Source of the DNA: Stenotrophomonas rhizophila
GTDB taxonomy: Bacteria > Pseudomonadota > Gammaproteobacteria > Xanthomonadales > Xanthomonadaceae
DNA: 64,000 nt
Direction: 5' to 3'
NCBI RefSeq assembly: GCF_001704155.1
Contig: NZ_CP016294.1
Location: forward strand, 3,407,501 to 3,471,500
The notes under the pieces are model-generated. The model was not told the origin of the DNA. It worked only from the letters and a program-made list of their open reading frames with translations, and made no database searches. Of the stretch, positions 47,753 to 57,739 are shown one piece after another (within the stretch, counting starts at the first letter, position 1; each line of letters starts with the position of its first letter). Both the position numbers and the translations under genes were made by a program.

Positions 47753-49864
47753 CTATGCCGACGCGTATCTCACCGCGTTGCCAATCCACCGCTCGACCAC
47801 CCTATCGGCCACCGTCGGCGCCTCCACCATCAACCGCTCGGCCAGCGCATGCACGCCCGGCAGCAGATCCGCGTCGCGGGCCAGGTCGGCCATGCGGAAG
47901 CCGGCCAGGCCGGTCTGGCGGGTACCCAGCAGCTCCCCCGGACCGCGCAGTTCCAGGTCCTTTTCGGCGATCACGAAGCCATCGTTGGTCTGCCGCATGG
48001 TTTCCAGGCGCTCGCGTGCCATCGCCGACAGCCGCGCCTGGTACAGCAGCACGCAGCGCGACACCGCCGAACCACGCCCGACCCGTCCGCGCAGCTGGTG
48101 CAGCTGGGCCAGGCCAAGGCGTTCGGCGTTCTCGATCACCATCAACGAGGCATTGGGCACGTCCACGCCGACTTCGATCACCGTGGTGGCCACCAGCAGG
48201 TCGATCTGCCCGGCCTTGAACGCGACCATGGTGGCCAGCTTCTCGCTGGCCTTCAGCCGGCCATGCACCAGCCCCACCCGCACGCCCGGCAGCAACGCCT
48301 GCAGCGATTCGAACGTGGCCTGCGCGGGGGTGGCATCCAGCTCGTCGTTTTCTTCGATCAGGGTGCACACCCAGTACACCTGGCGGCCTTCGCGGCAGGC
48401 CAGCGCGATGCGCTCGATCAGTTCGGGGCGGCGATCATTGTTCAATGCCACGGTCTGCACCGGGGTGCGCCCGGGCGGTAGTTCGTCGATCGCCGACACG
48501 TCCAGGTCGGCGTATTCGGACATTGCCAGCGTGCGCGGAATCGGCGTGGCGGTCATCACCAGCTGGTGCGGCACGCTGTGCCCGCCCGGTCCCTTGTCGC
48601 GCAGCGCAAGCCGCTGGTGCACGCCGAACCGGTGCTGCTCGTCGACGATGGCCAGCGCCAGGTCGTGGAACACCACCGATTCCTGCATCAGCGCATGGGT
48701 GCCCACCACCACCTGGGCCTGCCCGTTGGCGACCTGTTCGAGCACCTTCGCGCGCGCCTTGCCGGTGACCTTGCCGGCCAGCCAGGCGACCTGCACGCCC
48801 AGCGGTTCCAGCCAGCCGCGCAGGTTGGTGAGGTGCTGTTCGGCCAGCAGTTCGGTGGGGGCAGCCAGCGCGACCTGCTTGCCCTGCTCCACCGCCAGCA
48901 TGGCCGCCAGCGCGGCCACCACGGTCTTGCCCGAGCCGACATCGCCCTGCACCAGCCGCAGCATCGGGCGCGGCTGGGCCAGGTCCTCGCGGATCTGGGT
49001 GAACACACGCTTCTGCGCGGCGGTCAGGGCAAAGGGCAGCTGCTTGAGCAGGGCCTTGGCCAGTCTCCCGGGGCCGGCCAGCGGTGGCGCATGGTGCGCC
49101 TGCAGGGCTATGCGCTGGCGGCGCAGGCTCAGGTGGTGGGCCAGCAGCTCTTCCAGCGCCAGCCGGCGCTGCGCGGGATGCGTGCCTGCGGCGAGCGCGG
49201 CCAGGTTGGCGTCGGGTGGCGGGCGGTGCACGGTCAGCAAGGCACTGCGCAGCGAGGGCAACGCCAGGCCATCGAGCCAGCCCGTCGGCAGCAGTTCCAG
49301 GCTGGATTCTTCGGGCAGGCGGTCCAGCGCCTGGCCGATCAGGCGGCGAAGCGTGGCCGGGCCGATGCCTTCCACCGTGGGGTAGACCGGGTCCAGGCTG
49401 TCGCCCAGCGCCGGGTCATCGGTACGGCCGAGCACCTGGTAGCTGGGGTGGACGATTTCCAGACCCAGCTGGCCCGGCTTGGGCGTGCCGAAGCAGCGCA
49501 GGCGGGTTCCCACGGAGAACTGGGCCACCTGCTGCTGGCGGAAGTGGAAGAAACGCAGCACCAGGGTGCCCTGCCCTTCGTCTTCCACGGCCACTTTCAG
49601 GGTCGGGCGGAAGCGCATGCCGCGGTCCACCGCGACCACGCGGACTTCCACCTGCGCCGGCACGCCGTTGCGCAGGTCCTGTATGCGGGTCAGAGCGGTG
49701 CGGTCTTCGTACCGCAGCGGCAGGTGCAGCCACAGGTCCTGCAGCGAGGACAGGCCGCGCGCCGCCAGCTTGGCGGCCACGGCCGGACCCACGCCGGCAA
49801 GCACCGCCAGCGAAGCTTCGCCGGACGGCGCCAGCGCCGGGGTGACCGCCGGTCTGCGTGCCAC
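47753..49864 (-). CDS. recG: ATP-dependent DNA helicase RecG
   Basis: 703-residue helicase that remodels stalled replication forks and branched DNA. An N-terminal wedge/OB domain (about residues 55-150, RYEDRTALTRIQDL) precedes helicase motifs: Walker A GDVGSGKT near residue 300, the DEQH box near 405, TATPIPRT near 435, and RGRVGRG near 590. The C-terminal segment ELRGPGELLGTRQTG is characteristic of RecG. The stop lies 13 bases from a SMAG element. It follows ridA by 7 bases. Confidence 0.96.
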   Translation of the reverse strand: MARRPAVTPALAPSGEASLAVLAGVGPAVAAKLAARGLSSLQDLWLHLPLRYEDRTALTRIQDLRNGVPAQVEVRVVAVDRGMRFRPTLKVAVEDEGQGTLVLRFFHFRQQQVAQFSVGTRLRCFGTPKPGQLGLEIVHPSYQVLGRTDDPALGDSLDPVYPTVEGIGPATLRRLIGQALDRLPEESSLELLPTGWLDGLALPSLRSALLTVHRPPPDANLAALAAGTHPAQRRLALEELLAHHLSLRRQRIALQAHHAPPLAGPGRLAKALLKQLPFALTAAQKRVFTQIREDLAQPRPMLRLVQGDVGSGKTVVAALAAMLAVEQGKQVALAAPTELLAEQHLTNLRGWLEPLGVQVAWLAGKVTGKARAKVLEQVANGQAQVVVGTHALMQESVVFHDLALAIVDEQHRFGVHQRLALRDKGPGGHSVPHQLVMTATPIPRTLAMSEYADLDVSAIDELPPGRTPVQTVALNNDRRPELIERIALACREGRQVYWVCTLIEENDELDATPAQATFESLQALLPGVRVGLVHGRLKASEKLATMVAFKAGQIDLLVATTVIEVGVDVPNASLMVIENAERLGLAQLHQLRGRVGRGSAVSRCVLLYQARLSAMARERLETMRQTNDGFVIAEKDLELRGPGELLGTRQTGLAGFRMADLARDADLLPGVHALAERLMVEAPTVADRVVERWIGNAVRYASA

Positions 49865-49871
49865 GTGGCGG

Positions 49872-50258
49872 TCAGTCGATGACCATCACCGCATCAACCT
49901 CGAAGTTGGCGCCCTTGGGCAGGCCGGACACTTCGATGGTGGAGCGGGCCGGGAACGGCGCCTGGAAGTAGTCCTGCATGACCGCGTTGACCTTGGCGAA
50001 TTCGGCCAGGTCGGTCAGGTACAGGCCCAGGCGGACCACCTTGTCCAGCGAGCCGCCGGCGGCTTCGGCCACGGCCTTGAGGTTGTCGAAGGCGCGGCGG
50101 GCCTGCGCTTCGACATCACCGGCACCGACGATGTCGCCGGTGGCCGGGTCCAGCGGAATCTGGCCGGAGAAGTACACGGTGTTGCCGGCACGCACGGCCT
50201 GCGAATACGGACCGATCGCGGCCGGTGCGTTTTCGGTGTTGATGATCTGGCGGGACAT
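49872..50258 (-). CDS. ridA: RidA family enamine/imine deaminase
   Basis: 128-residue YjgF/YER057c/UK114 protein that hydrolyses reactive 2-aminoacrylate and related imines formed by PLP enzymes. The family line is clear: INTENAPAAIGPYSQAVRAG at the N-terminus, FSGQIPLDP near residue 30, and the catalytic arginine in PARSTIEVSGLPKG near 105. It is a cytosolic trimer. It sits between spoT and recG on the same strand, a common order in xanthomonads. Confidence 0.94.
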   Translation of the reverse strand: MSRQIINTENAPAAIGPYSQAVRAGNTVYFSGQIPLDPATGDIVGAGDVEAQARRAFDNLKAVAEAAGGSLDKVVRLGLYLTDLAEFAKVNAVMQDYFQAPFPARSTIEVSGLPKGANFEVDAVMVID

Positions 50259-50314
50259 GGGGTGCCTCGTTATGTCGAACAATGGTGGGCCATTGTATCG
50301 GTTTCGATCATTGC

Positions 50315-52474
50315 CTATTGCCTGCGCACCGACTGGACAACTGACAAACGCCGCAGCCGGCGCATGACTTCGGCCAGGTGGTTGCGGTCGCGGACCTGGA
50401 TGTTGAAGGCCAGCACGGCGGCGTTGAAGTCGCGGTCCAGGTAGTCCACCCGCTCGATGTTGGAATGGCTCTGCGCGATCGCTGCGGCCAGCTGGGCCAG
50501 CACGCCGGTGCCGTTCTCCACTTCCACCACCAGCGCAGTGTCGTAATCGCCGGAGACGGTGGTGTCCCAGCCGATCGGCACCCAGCGCTCGGGCGACTTG
50601 CGCAGTTCGGCCAGGTTCGGACAGTCCAGGCGGTGCACCACGATGCCCTTGCCGGCGGTGTGGTAGCCCATGATCTCGTCGCCGGGAATCGGCTGGCAGC
50701 AGTTGGCGAAGCTGACCACGCCGCGTTCGCTGCCGTTGATCAGGATCTTTTCCTGCGAGTGCTTGGAATGCGCGCCGCCGCGCAGTTCGGCATAGGCCAT
50801 CAGGGCCTGCGCGGCCTGGTTGGGCATCCAGTTGCCCAGCGCCACTTCGGCCAGCAGGGCCTCCAGGCGCGGGTAGCGGTGTTCGGCAAGGAACGCATCC
50901 AGGCGCCCCTTGGGCAGGCGTTCGAGCGAGCTGTCCATCGCCTCCAGCGCGCGGTCCAGCATGCGGTGGCCCAGCTGCACGGCATCTTCGTGTTCGAGCT
51001 GCTTGAGCTGGTGGCGGATCGCGGTGCGCGCCTTGGAGCTGACCACGAATTCGAGCCACTGCGGCTTGGGCGTGGCCGAGCGTGCGGTGATGACTTCCAC
51101 GGTCTGCCCACTGACCAGCTTGGTGCGCAGCGGCACCAGTTTCTTGTCCACGCGCGAGGCCACCGCCATGTTGCCCACGTCGGTGTGCACCGCATAGGCG
51201 AAGTCCAGCGCGGTGGAGTTGCGCGGCAGGGCCAGGATCTTGCCCTTGGGCGTGAACAGGTAGACCTCGTCCGGGAACAGGTCGACCTTGACGTTGTCGA
51301 GGAATTCCAGCGACGAACCGGCGGCGCGCTGCGAATCGATCAGTTCCACGATCCAGGCGTGCGCACGGCTCTGCGCGCTGTTGGGGGTGTCCCCACCGAA
51401 CTTGTAGGTCCAGTGCGCGGCCACGCCGCGCTCGGCGATCAGGTCCATTTCCTCGGTGCGGATCTGCACTTCGATCGGGGAGCCGTACGGGCCGAACAGC
51501 ACCGTGTGCAGCGACTGGTAGCCGTTGGCCTTGGGAATGGCGATGAAATCGCGGAAGCGCCCATCCAGCGGCTTGAAGGTGGCATGCACCGATCCCAGCG
51601 CGTGGTAACAGTTGGGCACGCTGCGCACGACCAGGCGGAAGCCGAACACGTCCATGACCTGGTCGAAGGATTTGTTCTCGTCGCGCATCTTGTTGTAGAT
51701 GCTCCACGGGGTCTTGATCCGGCTGACCAGGCGGTGTTCCAGCCCTTCCTTGGCCAGCCGCTGCGACAGCTGCACTTCCACCTGTGCCATTGCCTCGCGG
51801 CGTACCACCGGCTGGCTGCGGATGTGCTTTTCCAGGATCGCGTGGCGCCACGGGTACAGCGCCTTGAAGCCCAGGTTCTGCAGCTCGCTCTTGACCAGGC
51901 TCATGCCCAGCCGCTGCGCGATCGGGGCGTAGATCTCCAGGGTCTCGCGCGCGATGCGGCCGCGCGCCTCGGTGCTCTGCGCGCCCAGCGTGCGCATGTT
52001 GTGCAGGCGGTCGGCCAGCTTGATCATGATCACGCGCAGGTCGCGCGACATCGCCAGCAGCATCTTGCGGAAGCTTTCGGCGGCCGCTTCCTGGCGGTCA
52101 CGGAACTTCAGCTTGTCCAGCTTGGTCACCCCATCGACCAGCTCGGCCACGGCTTCGCCGAATTCGGCGGCCAGTTCTTCGCGGGTCAGCGGGGTGTCTT
52201 CGATGGTGTCGTGCAGGATCGCGGCGATCAGCGCTTCCACGTCCAGGCCCAGCTCGGCCAGTACCTGCGCCACCGCCACCGGGTGGGTGATGTACGGCTC
52301 GCCCGATTTGCGGGTCTGCCCGGCATGCGCGGAGGCCCCTACCTCCCAGGCGCGACGCAGCAGCGGCAACTGCTCGGGCGGCAGGTAATGGGCTGCGCGT
52401 TCAAGCTGGAGGACATAGTCGGGTACGGCCGCGCCGGGAGACGTGGCGACCTTGGCAGAGGGGCCTGGGTTCAT
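50315..52474 (-). CDS. spoT: Bifunctional (p)ppGpp synthetase/hydrolase
   Basis: 719-residue stringent-response enzyme. The N-terminal HD hydrolase domain is intact (AAILHDTIEDT near residue 75 and KLADRLHNMRTL near 148). The synthetase domain contains RIKTPWSIYNKM near 237 and FGFRLVV near 260, followed by TGS (LFTPKGKILALPRNSTALDFAYAVHT near 390, a stretch over several strands) and a C-terminal ACT domain. Intact HD residues mark it as SpoT type. The ATG at 52474 was chosen over an upstream in-frame start. It follows rpoZ and its terminator. Confidence 0.95.
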   Translation of the reverse strand: MNPGPSAKVATSPGAAVPDYVLQLERAAHYLPPEQLPLLRRAWEVGASAHAGQTRKSGEPYITHPVAVAQVLAELGLDVEALIAAILHDTIEDTPLTREELAAEFGEAVAELVDGVTKLDKLKFRDRQEAAAESFRKMLLAMSRDLRVIMIKLADRLHNMRTLGAQSTEARGRIARETLEIYAPIAQRLGMSLVKSELQNLGFKALYPWRHAILEKHIRSQPVVRREAMAQVEVQLSQRLAKEGLEHRLVSRIKTPWSIYNKMRDENKSFDQVMDVFGFRLVVRSVPNCYHALGSVHATFKPLDGRFRDFIAIPKANGYQSLHTVLFGPYGSPIEVQIRTEEMDLIAERGVAAHWTYKFGGDTPNSAQSRAHAWIVELIDSQRAAGSSLEFLDNVKVDLFPDEVYLFTPKGKILALPRNSTALDFAYAVHTDVGNMAVASRVDKKLVPLRTKLVSGQTVEVITARSATPKPQWLEFVVSSKARTAIRHQLKQLEHEDAVQLGHRMLDRALEAMDSSLERLPKGRLDAFLAEHRYPRLEALLAEVALGNWMPNQAAQALMAYAELRGGAHSKHSQEKILINGSERGVVSFANCCQPIPGDEIMGYHTAGKGIVVHRLDCPNLAELRKSPERWVPIGWDTTVSGDYDTALVVEVENGTGVLAQLAAAIAQSHSNIERVDYLDRDFNAAVLAFNIQVRDRNHLAEVMRRLRRLSVVQSVRRQ

Positions 52475-52566
52475 GGCTGGAAGACTATTCCAGCGACGGG
52501 ATAACGGCAAACTATTGCGTTCGGGCAATCGTCAAATGCGTCACCACCAACGGGGTGACCTGCCGC

Positions 52567-52602
52567 TCAAAAGCAGACAGCCCGCACATGGCGGGCTGTC
52601 TG
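52567..52602 (-). terminator. Intrinsic terminator between rpoZ and spoT
   Basis: Perfect 12-base arms (52574-52585 and 52591-52602) with a 5-base loop are followed on the minus strand by CTTTT. It lies 26 bases after the rpoZ stop and can only partly block read-through into spoT. Confidence 0.75.
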
Positions 52603-52628
52603 TTGCAACAACGGATGATCGGATGGGA

Positions 52629-52928
52629 TCAGTCGTCGTTCTTGGACATGTCTTCGTCGGCGACGACTTCGGCAGCGGCCCATTCCAGTGCTTCACGCTC
52701 GGCACGCTCGCGCTCGGCCTTCTCGACTTCGTCGATCAGGGCGTTGTCGATCTTGCGGGCGGCAATTTCGCGCAGCGCCAGCACGGTCGGCTTGTCTTCG
52801 GTTTCGCTGTTGTCCAGGGTGGCCTGGACACCGTTGGCCAGCTGACGGGCGCGCTTGGACGCCATCATGACCAGCTCGAAACGGTTATCGACGACTTCCA
52901 GGCAATCTTCTACGGTGATGCGGGCCAT
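52629..52928 (-). CDS. rpoZ: RNA polymerase omega subunit
   Basis: 99-residue subunit that latches the beta-prime chain and forms one ppGpp site. [20 protein letters not shown] at the start and [10 protein letters not shown] near residue 21 are universal; the acidic C-terminus is usual for the group. The ATG at 52928 gives the family start. The order gmk-rpoZ-spoT is conserved in gammaproteobacteria. Confidence 0.97.
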   Translation of the reverse strand: MARITVEDCLEVVDNRFELVMMASKRARQLANGVQATLDNSETEDKPTVLALREIAARKIDNALIDEVEKAERERAEREALEWAAAEVVADEDMSKNDD

Positions 52929-53039
52929 GCGGGCTCCCGGCAGCCGGCAGGGGCTGCTCATCGAATGAGGGAAAGGGGACGGATTGTACCGGCCAGGGCT
53001 GGACAAAATCAAGCCGACCGGCTACCCGCCCCTTGTGAA

Positions 53040-53705
53040 TCAGTCAGTTGCCGTTGCGTCCTGGGTCAGCAGGGCCTGGATCAGGCCCGCGTGGCGGACC
53101 TTCTGGGCCTCCCGGCGCAGGCGACTGGCGGTGAAGATGGCGCACAGCTCGTCCACGGCGGTCTCGAACACTTCGTTGACGATGACGTAGTCGAAGTCGT
53201 TGAAATGCAGCATTTCCTCGCGGGCGGCGGCCAGGCGCTGGGCGATCACCGCCTCGCTGTCCTGCCCGCGCTTGCGCATGCGGTCCTGCAGGGCCTGCTT
53301 CGACGGCGGCAGGATGAACACCGTGACCGTGCCGGGGACCAGCTGGCGGACCTGCTGGGCGCCCTGCCAGTCGATCTCCAGCAGCACGTCCTGGCCGGCC
53401 GACAACTGCGGCTCGACCGACTGGCGGGCGGTGCCCTTCCAGTCCCCATGCACCCAGGCGTGTTCGAAGAAGTCGCCGGCGGCGATCATCCGCTCGAACT
53501 CGGGCGCACTGACAAAGTGATAGTGCTCGCCGTTCACTTCGCCCGGGCGCATCGCGCGCGAGGTGAACGAGATCGACAGGGCGATCTGCGGGTCGCGGGC
53601 CAGGGTCGCATTGACGATGCTGCTCTTGCCGGCCCCGGACGGGGCGGCCACGATGTACAGCGTGCCGCGGGCCGGTTCCGGGCTCTGGAGGGGCTGGCTG
53701 CTCAT
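53040..53705 (-). CDS. gmk: Guanylate kinase
   Basis: 221-residue cytosolic kinase converting GMP to GDP, in nucleotide and ppGpp supply. The P-loop is APSGAGKSS near residue 21, the GMP-binding [17 protein letters not shown] near 47, and the lid region [10 protein letters not shown] near 137. The start codon overlaps the yicC stop by 4 bases, which fixes it at 53705 and suggests coupled translation. Confidence 0.96.
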   Translation of the reverse strand: MSSQPLQSPEPARGTLYIVAAPSGAGKSSIVNATLARDPQIALSISFTSRAMRPGEVNGEHYHFVSAPEFERMIAAGDFFEHAWVHGDWKGTARQSVEPQLSAGQDVLLEIDWQGAQQVRQLVPGTVTVFILPPSKQALQDRMRKRGQDSEAVIAQRLAAAREEMLHFNDFDYVIVNEVFETAVDELCAIFTASRLRREAQKVRHAGLIQALLTQDATATD

Positions 53706-54562
53706 TCGATGTTCTGCACCTGTTCGCGGATCTGGTCGATCAGCACCTTCAGCTCGACGGCGGCATTGGAGGTGCGGCTGTCCACCGACTTGGAGCCCAG
53801 CGTGTTGGCTTCGCGGTTGAACTCCTGCAGCAGGAAGTCCAGGCGGCGGCCGACCGGCTCGCGCTGCGTGAGCACGCGGCGGATTTCCACGATGTGGCTG
53901 CGCAGGCGGTCCAGCTCCTCGTCCACGTCCAGCTTCTGCAGCCACAGCACCAGTTCCTGCTCGGCGCGGCCGGGATCGACCGGGTGCGGCAGGTCGGCCA
54001 GCCGGGCCGACAGCTTGGCGCGCTGGCCATCGCGGATCAGCGGAATCAGGGTGGTGACCTCGGCGGCGATGCGCTCCACGCCATCGACGCGCTCCTGAAT
54101 CGCCGTGGCCAGCTTGTCGCCCTCGCGCTCACGCGCGGCGACGAAACCGTCCAGGCTCTCTTCCAGCAGGGCCAGGGCCTCGGCCTGAAGGGCGGCGGCA
54201 TCAACTGCCTCGCCCTGCATCACGCCTGGCACCTGCAGCAGCTCGGTGAAGCTCACCTGCAGGCTGGGGAAGCCCGGCGCCAGCCGGCTGGCCAGCTCGC
54301 CGAGCTGGGCCAGCAGCGCGTCGTTGACCACCAATGCCCCGGTGACCTCCGGCGCGCGCAGGCGCATGACCAGATCGATCTTGCCGCGGCTGCAGCGGTT
54401 GGCGACACGCTCCCGCAGTTGCGGTTCAAGCGCACGCAGCTCCTCGGGCAGGCGCACGCCCACCTCCAGGAACCGGTGGTTGACCGAGCGCAGCTCACAG
54501 GCCAGCGTGCCCCAGGGCGTGGCGCGCTCGCCGCCGGCATAGGCGGTCATGCTTCGAATCAT
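53702..54562 (-). CDS. yicC: YicC family endoribonuclease-like protein
   Basis: 286-residue cytosolic protein. The N-terminal [12 protein letters not shown] and [19 protein letters not shown] near residue 24 are the YicC_N signature; the C-terminal part includes [20 protein letters not shown] and the final [11 protein letters not shown]. YicC proteins are linked to RNA turnover and were shown to act as endoribonucleases in E. coli. The start at 54562 matches the family. It is divergent from rph, whose product also trims RNA. Confidence 0.93.
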   Translation of the reverse strand: MIRSMTAYAGGERATPWGTLACELRSVNHRFLEVGVRLPEELRALEPQLRERVANRCSRGKIDLVMRLRAPEVTGALVVNDALLAQLGELASRLAPGFPSLQVSFTELLQVPGVMQGEAVDAAALQAEALALLEESLDGFVAAREREGDKLATAIQERVDGVERIAAEVTTLIPLIRDGQRAKLSARLADLPHPVDPGRAEQELVLWLQKLDVDEELDRLRSHIVEIRRVLTQREPVGRRLDFLLQEFNREANTLGSKSVDSRTSNAAVELKVLIDQIREQVQNIE

Positions 54563-54682
54563 GCGGGTTTCCGGTGCTCTCAAAGTGCAAATGGTACCCT
54601 AGCGGTTCCTTTGGAGCCTCCTCGCCTGCCGGTCCCCGGTCCGGGCGCGGTCCCGCATCCCTCGTCTTACCGGAAGCCATCC

Positions 54683-55411
54683 ATGTCCGATCCCCGTCCC
54701 AGCGGCCGCCAGGCCGAGCAGTTGCGCGAAGTGCGCATCGAACGCGCCTTCACCCGCCATGCCGAAGGCTCGGTGCTGGTCAGCTTCGGTGAAACCCGCG
54801 TGCTGTGCACCGCCAGCGTGGAAAACCGCGTACCGGGCTTCCTGCGCGGCAAGGGCGAAGGCTGGGTCACGGCCGAATACGGCATGCTGCCGCGCTCCAC
54901 CCACACCCGCAACGACCGCGAAGCGGCGCGCGGCAAGCAGGGCGGCCGCACCCTGGAAATCCAGCGCCTGATCGGCCGCACCCTGCGCGCCTGCATTGAT
55001 CGGAGCGCACTGGGCGAACGCACCATCACCCTCGACTGCGACGTGCTGCAGGCCGATGGCGGCACCCGCACCGCCGCCATCACCGGTGCCTACGTGGCGC
55101 TGGTGGATGCGGTGAACTTCCTGATCAAGCGCGGCGACATCAAGCGCAACCCGATCTTCGGCGCCGTGGCCGCGGTGTCGGTCGGCATCTACCGCGGCAC
55201 CCCGGTGCTGGACCTGGACTACGCCGAAGACAGCGACTGCGACACCGACATGAACGTGGTGATGAACGACGGCGGCGGCTTCATCGAGCTGCAGGGCACC
55301 GCCGAAGGCCACGCGTTCCGCCGCGATGAGCTGGACGCGCTGCTGGCGCTGGCCGAAAAGGGCATCACCGACCTGTTCGCGGCCCAGCAGGCCGCACTGG
55401 CGCAGCCGTGA
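54683..55411 (+). CDS. rph: Ribonuclease PH
   Basis: 242-residue phosphorolytic 3'-5' exoribonuclease that trims tRNA 3' ends. Landmarks are [12 protein letters not shown] near residue 40, [21 protein letters not shown] near 60 (in part) with the phosphate-binding arginines, [20 protein letters not shown] near 114, and [19 protein letters not shown] near 191. It starts the chain rph-VOC-rdgB. The stop overlaps the next start (GTGA). Confidence 0.96.
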   Translation: MSDPRPSGRQAEQLREVRIERAFTRHAEGSVLVSFGETRVLCTASVENRVPGFLRGKGEGWVTAEYGMLPRSTHTRNDREAARGKQGGRTLEIQRLIGRTLRACIDRSALGERTITLDCDVLQADGGTRTAAITGAYVALVDAVNFLIKRGDIKRNPIFGAVAAVSVGIYRGTPVLDLDYAEDSDCDTDMNVVMNDGGGFIELQGTAEGHAFRRDELDALLALAEKGITDLFAAQQAALAQP

Positions 55412-55797
55412 GCCGGCGCCTCGCCCTGGTCACCCTGGTGGTGGCCGATTACGACGAGGCGATCGCCTGGTACACGGGCAAGCTCGGCTTCCATCTGATC
55501 GATGACATCGACCAGGGCAGCAAGCGCTGGGTGGTGGTCGGTCCTACCGACGGCAGCGCGGCGGCGCTGCTGCTGGCACGCGCCAGCAATGAAGAGCAGC
55601 AGAGCCGCGTCGGCAACCAGACCGGTGGCCGGGTCGGTTTCTTCCTCAACACCGACGATTTTTACCGCGACCATGCCGCGATGACCGCGCGCGGCGTGGA
55701 ATTCCTCGAAGCCCCGCGCGAGGAGCCCTACGCCACGGTTGCGGTGTTCCGCGACCTGTACGGCAACACGTGGGACCTGCTGGAGCCCAAGCAATGA
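55408..55797 (+). CDS. VOC family (glyoxalase-like) protein
   Basis: 129-residue vicinal-oxygen-chelate fold protein with two beta-alpha-beta-beta-beta units: [21 protein letters not shown] at the start and [19 protein letters not shown] in the middle, ending [10 protein letters not shown]. Members are glyoxalases, dioxygenases or resistance proteins; the metal ligands are not complete enough to choose. It starts with GTG overlapping rph by 4 bases, and its stop overlaps the rdgB start by 4 bases. Confidence 0.85.
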   Translation: MSRRLALVTLVVADYDEAIAWYTGKLGFHLIDDIDQGSKRWVVVGPTDGSAAALLLARASNEEQQSRVGNQTGGRVGFFLNTDDFYRDHAAMTARGVEFLEAPREEPYATVAVFRDLYGNTWDLLEPKQ

Positions 55798-56387
55798 AAC
55801 TGGTACTGGCCAGCGGCAACGCCGGCAAGCTGAAGGAACTGCAGGCCATGCTGGCCGGCCTGCCGCTGGAAATCGTGGCGCAGGGCGCGCTGGGCGTGAG
55901 CGATGTGCCGGAAACCGGCCTGACCTTCGTCGAGAACGCATTGATCAAGGCCCGCCATGCCTGCGCCAGCACCGGCCTGCCGGCGCTGGCCGACGATTCG
56001 GGCCTGATCGTGGATGCGCTGGACGGCGCGCCCGGTCTGTACAGCGCGCGTTATGCCGGCAGCCCGACCGATGACGCGGCCAACAACGCCAAGCTGCTGG
56101 ACGCCATGCGCGATGTACCGGCCGAGCGCCGCACCGCGCGCTTCTACGCGGTGATCGTGCTGCTGCGCCACGCCAACGACCCGCAGCCGCTGATCTGCGA
56201 AGGCAGCTGGGAAGGCGAGATCCTGGACGAACTGCGCGGCAGCCACGGCTTCGGCTACAACCCGCTGTTCCTGGACACGGTGCTGGGCCAGACCGCCGCG
56301 GAAATGGCACCGGATGTAAAGAACGCGATGAGCCACCGCGGCAAGGCGCTGCAGGTGTTGAAGCAGAAGCTGTCGGCGTTGATCTGA
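55794..56387 (+). CDS. rdgB: Non-canonical purine NTP pyrophosphatase (ITPase)
   Basis: 197-residue Ham1/RdgB protein that hydrolyses ITP, dITP and XTP, keeping deaminated purines out of nucleic acids. The family landmarks are LASGNAGKLKELQ at the start, TFVENALIKARHA near residue 45, ADDSGLIVDALDGAPG near 68, and SHGFGYNPLF near 150. The ATG overlaps the VOC stop by 4 bases. A SMAG element follows 23 bases after the stop, then hemW. Confidence 0.95.
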   Translation: MKLVLASGNAGKLKELQAMLAGLPLEIVAQGALGVSDVPETGLTFVENALIKARHACASTGLPALADDSGLIVDALDGAPGLYSARYAGSPTDDAANNAKLLDAMRDVPAERRTARFYAVIVLLRHANDPQPLICEGSWEGEILDELRGSHGFGYNPLFLDTVLGQTAAEMAPDVKNAMSHRGKALQVLKQKLSALI

Positions 56388-56410
56388 ATCGATTGTTGAT
56401 GATTTCCCGA

Positions 56411-56434
56411 GGGCCGGCCAACGGCCGGCGCTAC
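56411..56434 (-). repeat. SMAG/REP element at the hemW start
   Basis: Identical 24-base copy of the element at 47636-47659. It ends two bases before the hemW start codon, in the place where a ribosome-binding site would be expected. Confidence 0.85.
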
Positions 56435-56436
56435 CG

Positions 56437-57657
56437 ATGAGCACGATGTCCGACACCGATTGCCACCACCTTCCGGGCGAAAGCTGCGACCACGACCACG
56501 CGGTCTCGCTGGTACCGCCGCCGCTGTCGCTGTACGTGCACCTGCCGTGGTGCGTGCGCAAGTGCCCGTATTGCGATTTCAACTCGCACCAGGCCAAGGG
56601 CGAACTGCCGTTCGAGTCCTACATCGACGCGCTGATCCGCGACCTCGACCAGGACCTGCCGCTGGTCTGGGGTCGGGTGGTGAACAGCGTGTTCTTCGGC
56701 GGCGGCACGCCCAGCCTGTTCCCGCCGGAGGCGATCGACCGCTTCCTGCAGGCAGCTTCGGCACGGCTGCGCTTCGCCCCGAACCTGGAGGTGACCCTGG
56801 AAACCAACCCGGGCACGGCCGAGCACGGGCGCTTCGACCGCTACCGCGCGGCCGGGGTGAACCGGATCAGCTTCGGCATCCAGACCTTCAACGATGGGGC
56901 GCTGCAGCGGCTGGGCCGCATCCATGACAGCGGTGAAGCCGAGCGCGCGGTGAAGCTGGCCCAGGATGCCGGCTACGACAACTTCAACATCGACCTGATG
57001 TACGCGCTGCCGCAGCAGACCCTGGCCCAGGCCGAGCACGACCTGGAACGTGCGTTCGCGCTGCAGCCCACCCACCTGTCGCACTACCAGCTCACCCTGG
57101 AGCCGAACACCGTGTTCTTCGCACGGCCGCCGCAGGGCATTCCCGACGATGATTCGGCCTGGGACATGCAGGAACACTGCCAGCGCCTGCTGGCCGAGGC
57201 CGGCTATGCGCAGTACGAAGTGAGCGCCTACGCGCGCCCCGGGCGGCAGAGCCAGCACAACCTGAACTACTGGCGCTTCGGCGATTACCTGGGCATCGGT
57301 GCCGGCGCCCACGGCAAGATCAGCTCCGGCGCCGGGCAGCACGTGCTGCGCCGCTGGAAGCACAAGCACCCGCAGACGTTCATGGACACTGCCGGCACGG
57401 CCGCGTCGATCGGCGGCGACGAGGTGATCGGCGCCGACCGCCTGCCGTTCGAGTACATGCTCAACCTGCTGCGCCTGCACGAGGGCTTCCGGTTCAAGGA
57501 CTTCGAGTCGCGCACCGGGTTGGACCGGGCGAGCATCGCCGCGCCGCTGCAGACCGCCCTCGCCAGGGGATGGATGACGGTGCAGGGCGACCAGGTGCAG
57601 CCGACCGAGCTGGGCCGGCGTTTCACCAACGACGTGGTGGAGTTGTTCCTGGGCTGA
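56437..57657 (+). CDS. hemW: HemW-type radical SAM heme-binding protein
   Basis: 406-residue radical SAM protein. The iron-sulfur motif CVRKCPYC near residues 39-46 follows LSLYVHLPW; GGGTPSLF near 88 and TNPGT near 122 help bind SAM. HemW binds heme and is thought to insert it into target proteins; older annotation as coproporphyrinogen oxidase HemN-like is less likely because the longer HemN N-terminus is absent. An alternative ATG lies at 56446. No Shine-Dalgarno sequence is visible before either start because a SMAG element occupies the site. Confidence 0.92.
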   Translation: MSTMSDTDCHHLPGESCDHDHAVSLVPPPLSLYVHLPWCVRKCPYCDFNSHQAKGELPFESYIDALIRDLDQDLPLVWGRVVNSVFFGGGTPSLFPPEAIDRFLQAASARLRFAPNLEVTLETNPGTAEHGRFDRYRAAGVNRISFGIQTFNDGALQRLGRIHDSGEAERAVKLAQDAGYDNFNIDLMYALPQQTLAQAEHDLERAFALQPTHLSHYQLTLEPNTVFFARPPQGIPDDDSAWDMQEHCQRLLAEAGYAQYEVSAYARPGRQSQHNLNYWRFGDYLGIGAGAHGKISSGAGQHVLRRWKHKHPQTFMDTAGTAASIGGDEVIGADRLPFEYMLNLLRLHEGFRFKDFESRTGLDRASIAAPLQTALARGWMTVQGDQVQPTELGRRFTNDVVELFLG

Positions 57658-57739
57658 GGTTGTCGGGAGATCCCTTCTGGCGGGGACCCCGGGAAAACGT
57701 TAGATTCTGTGCTCTCAGGGGAGCCGGAACCTACAACGG

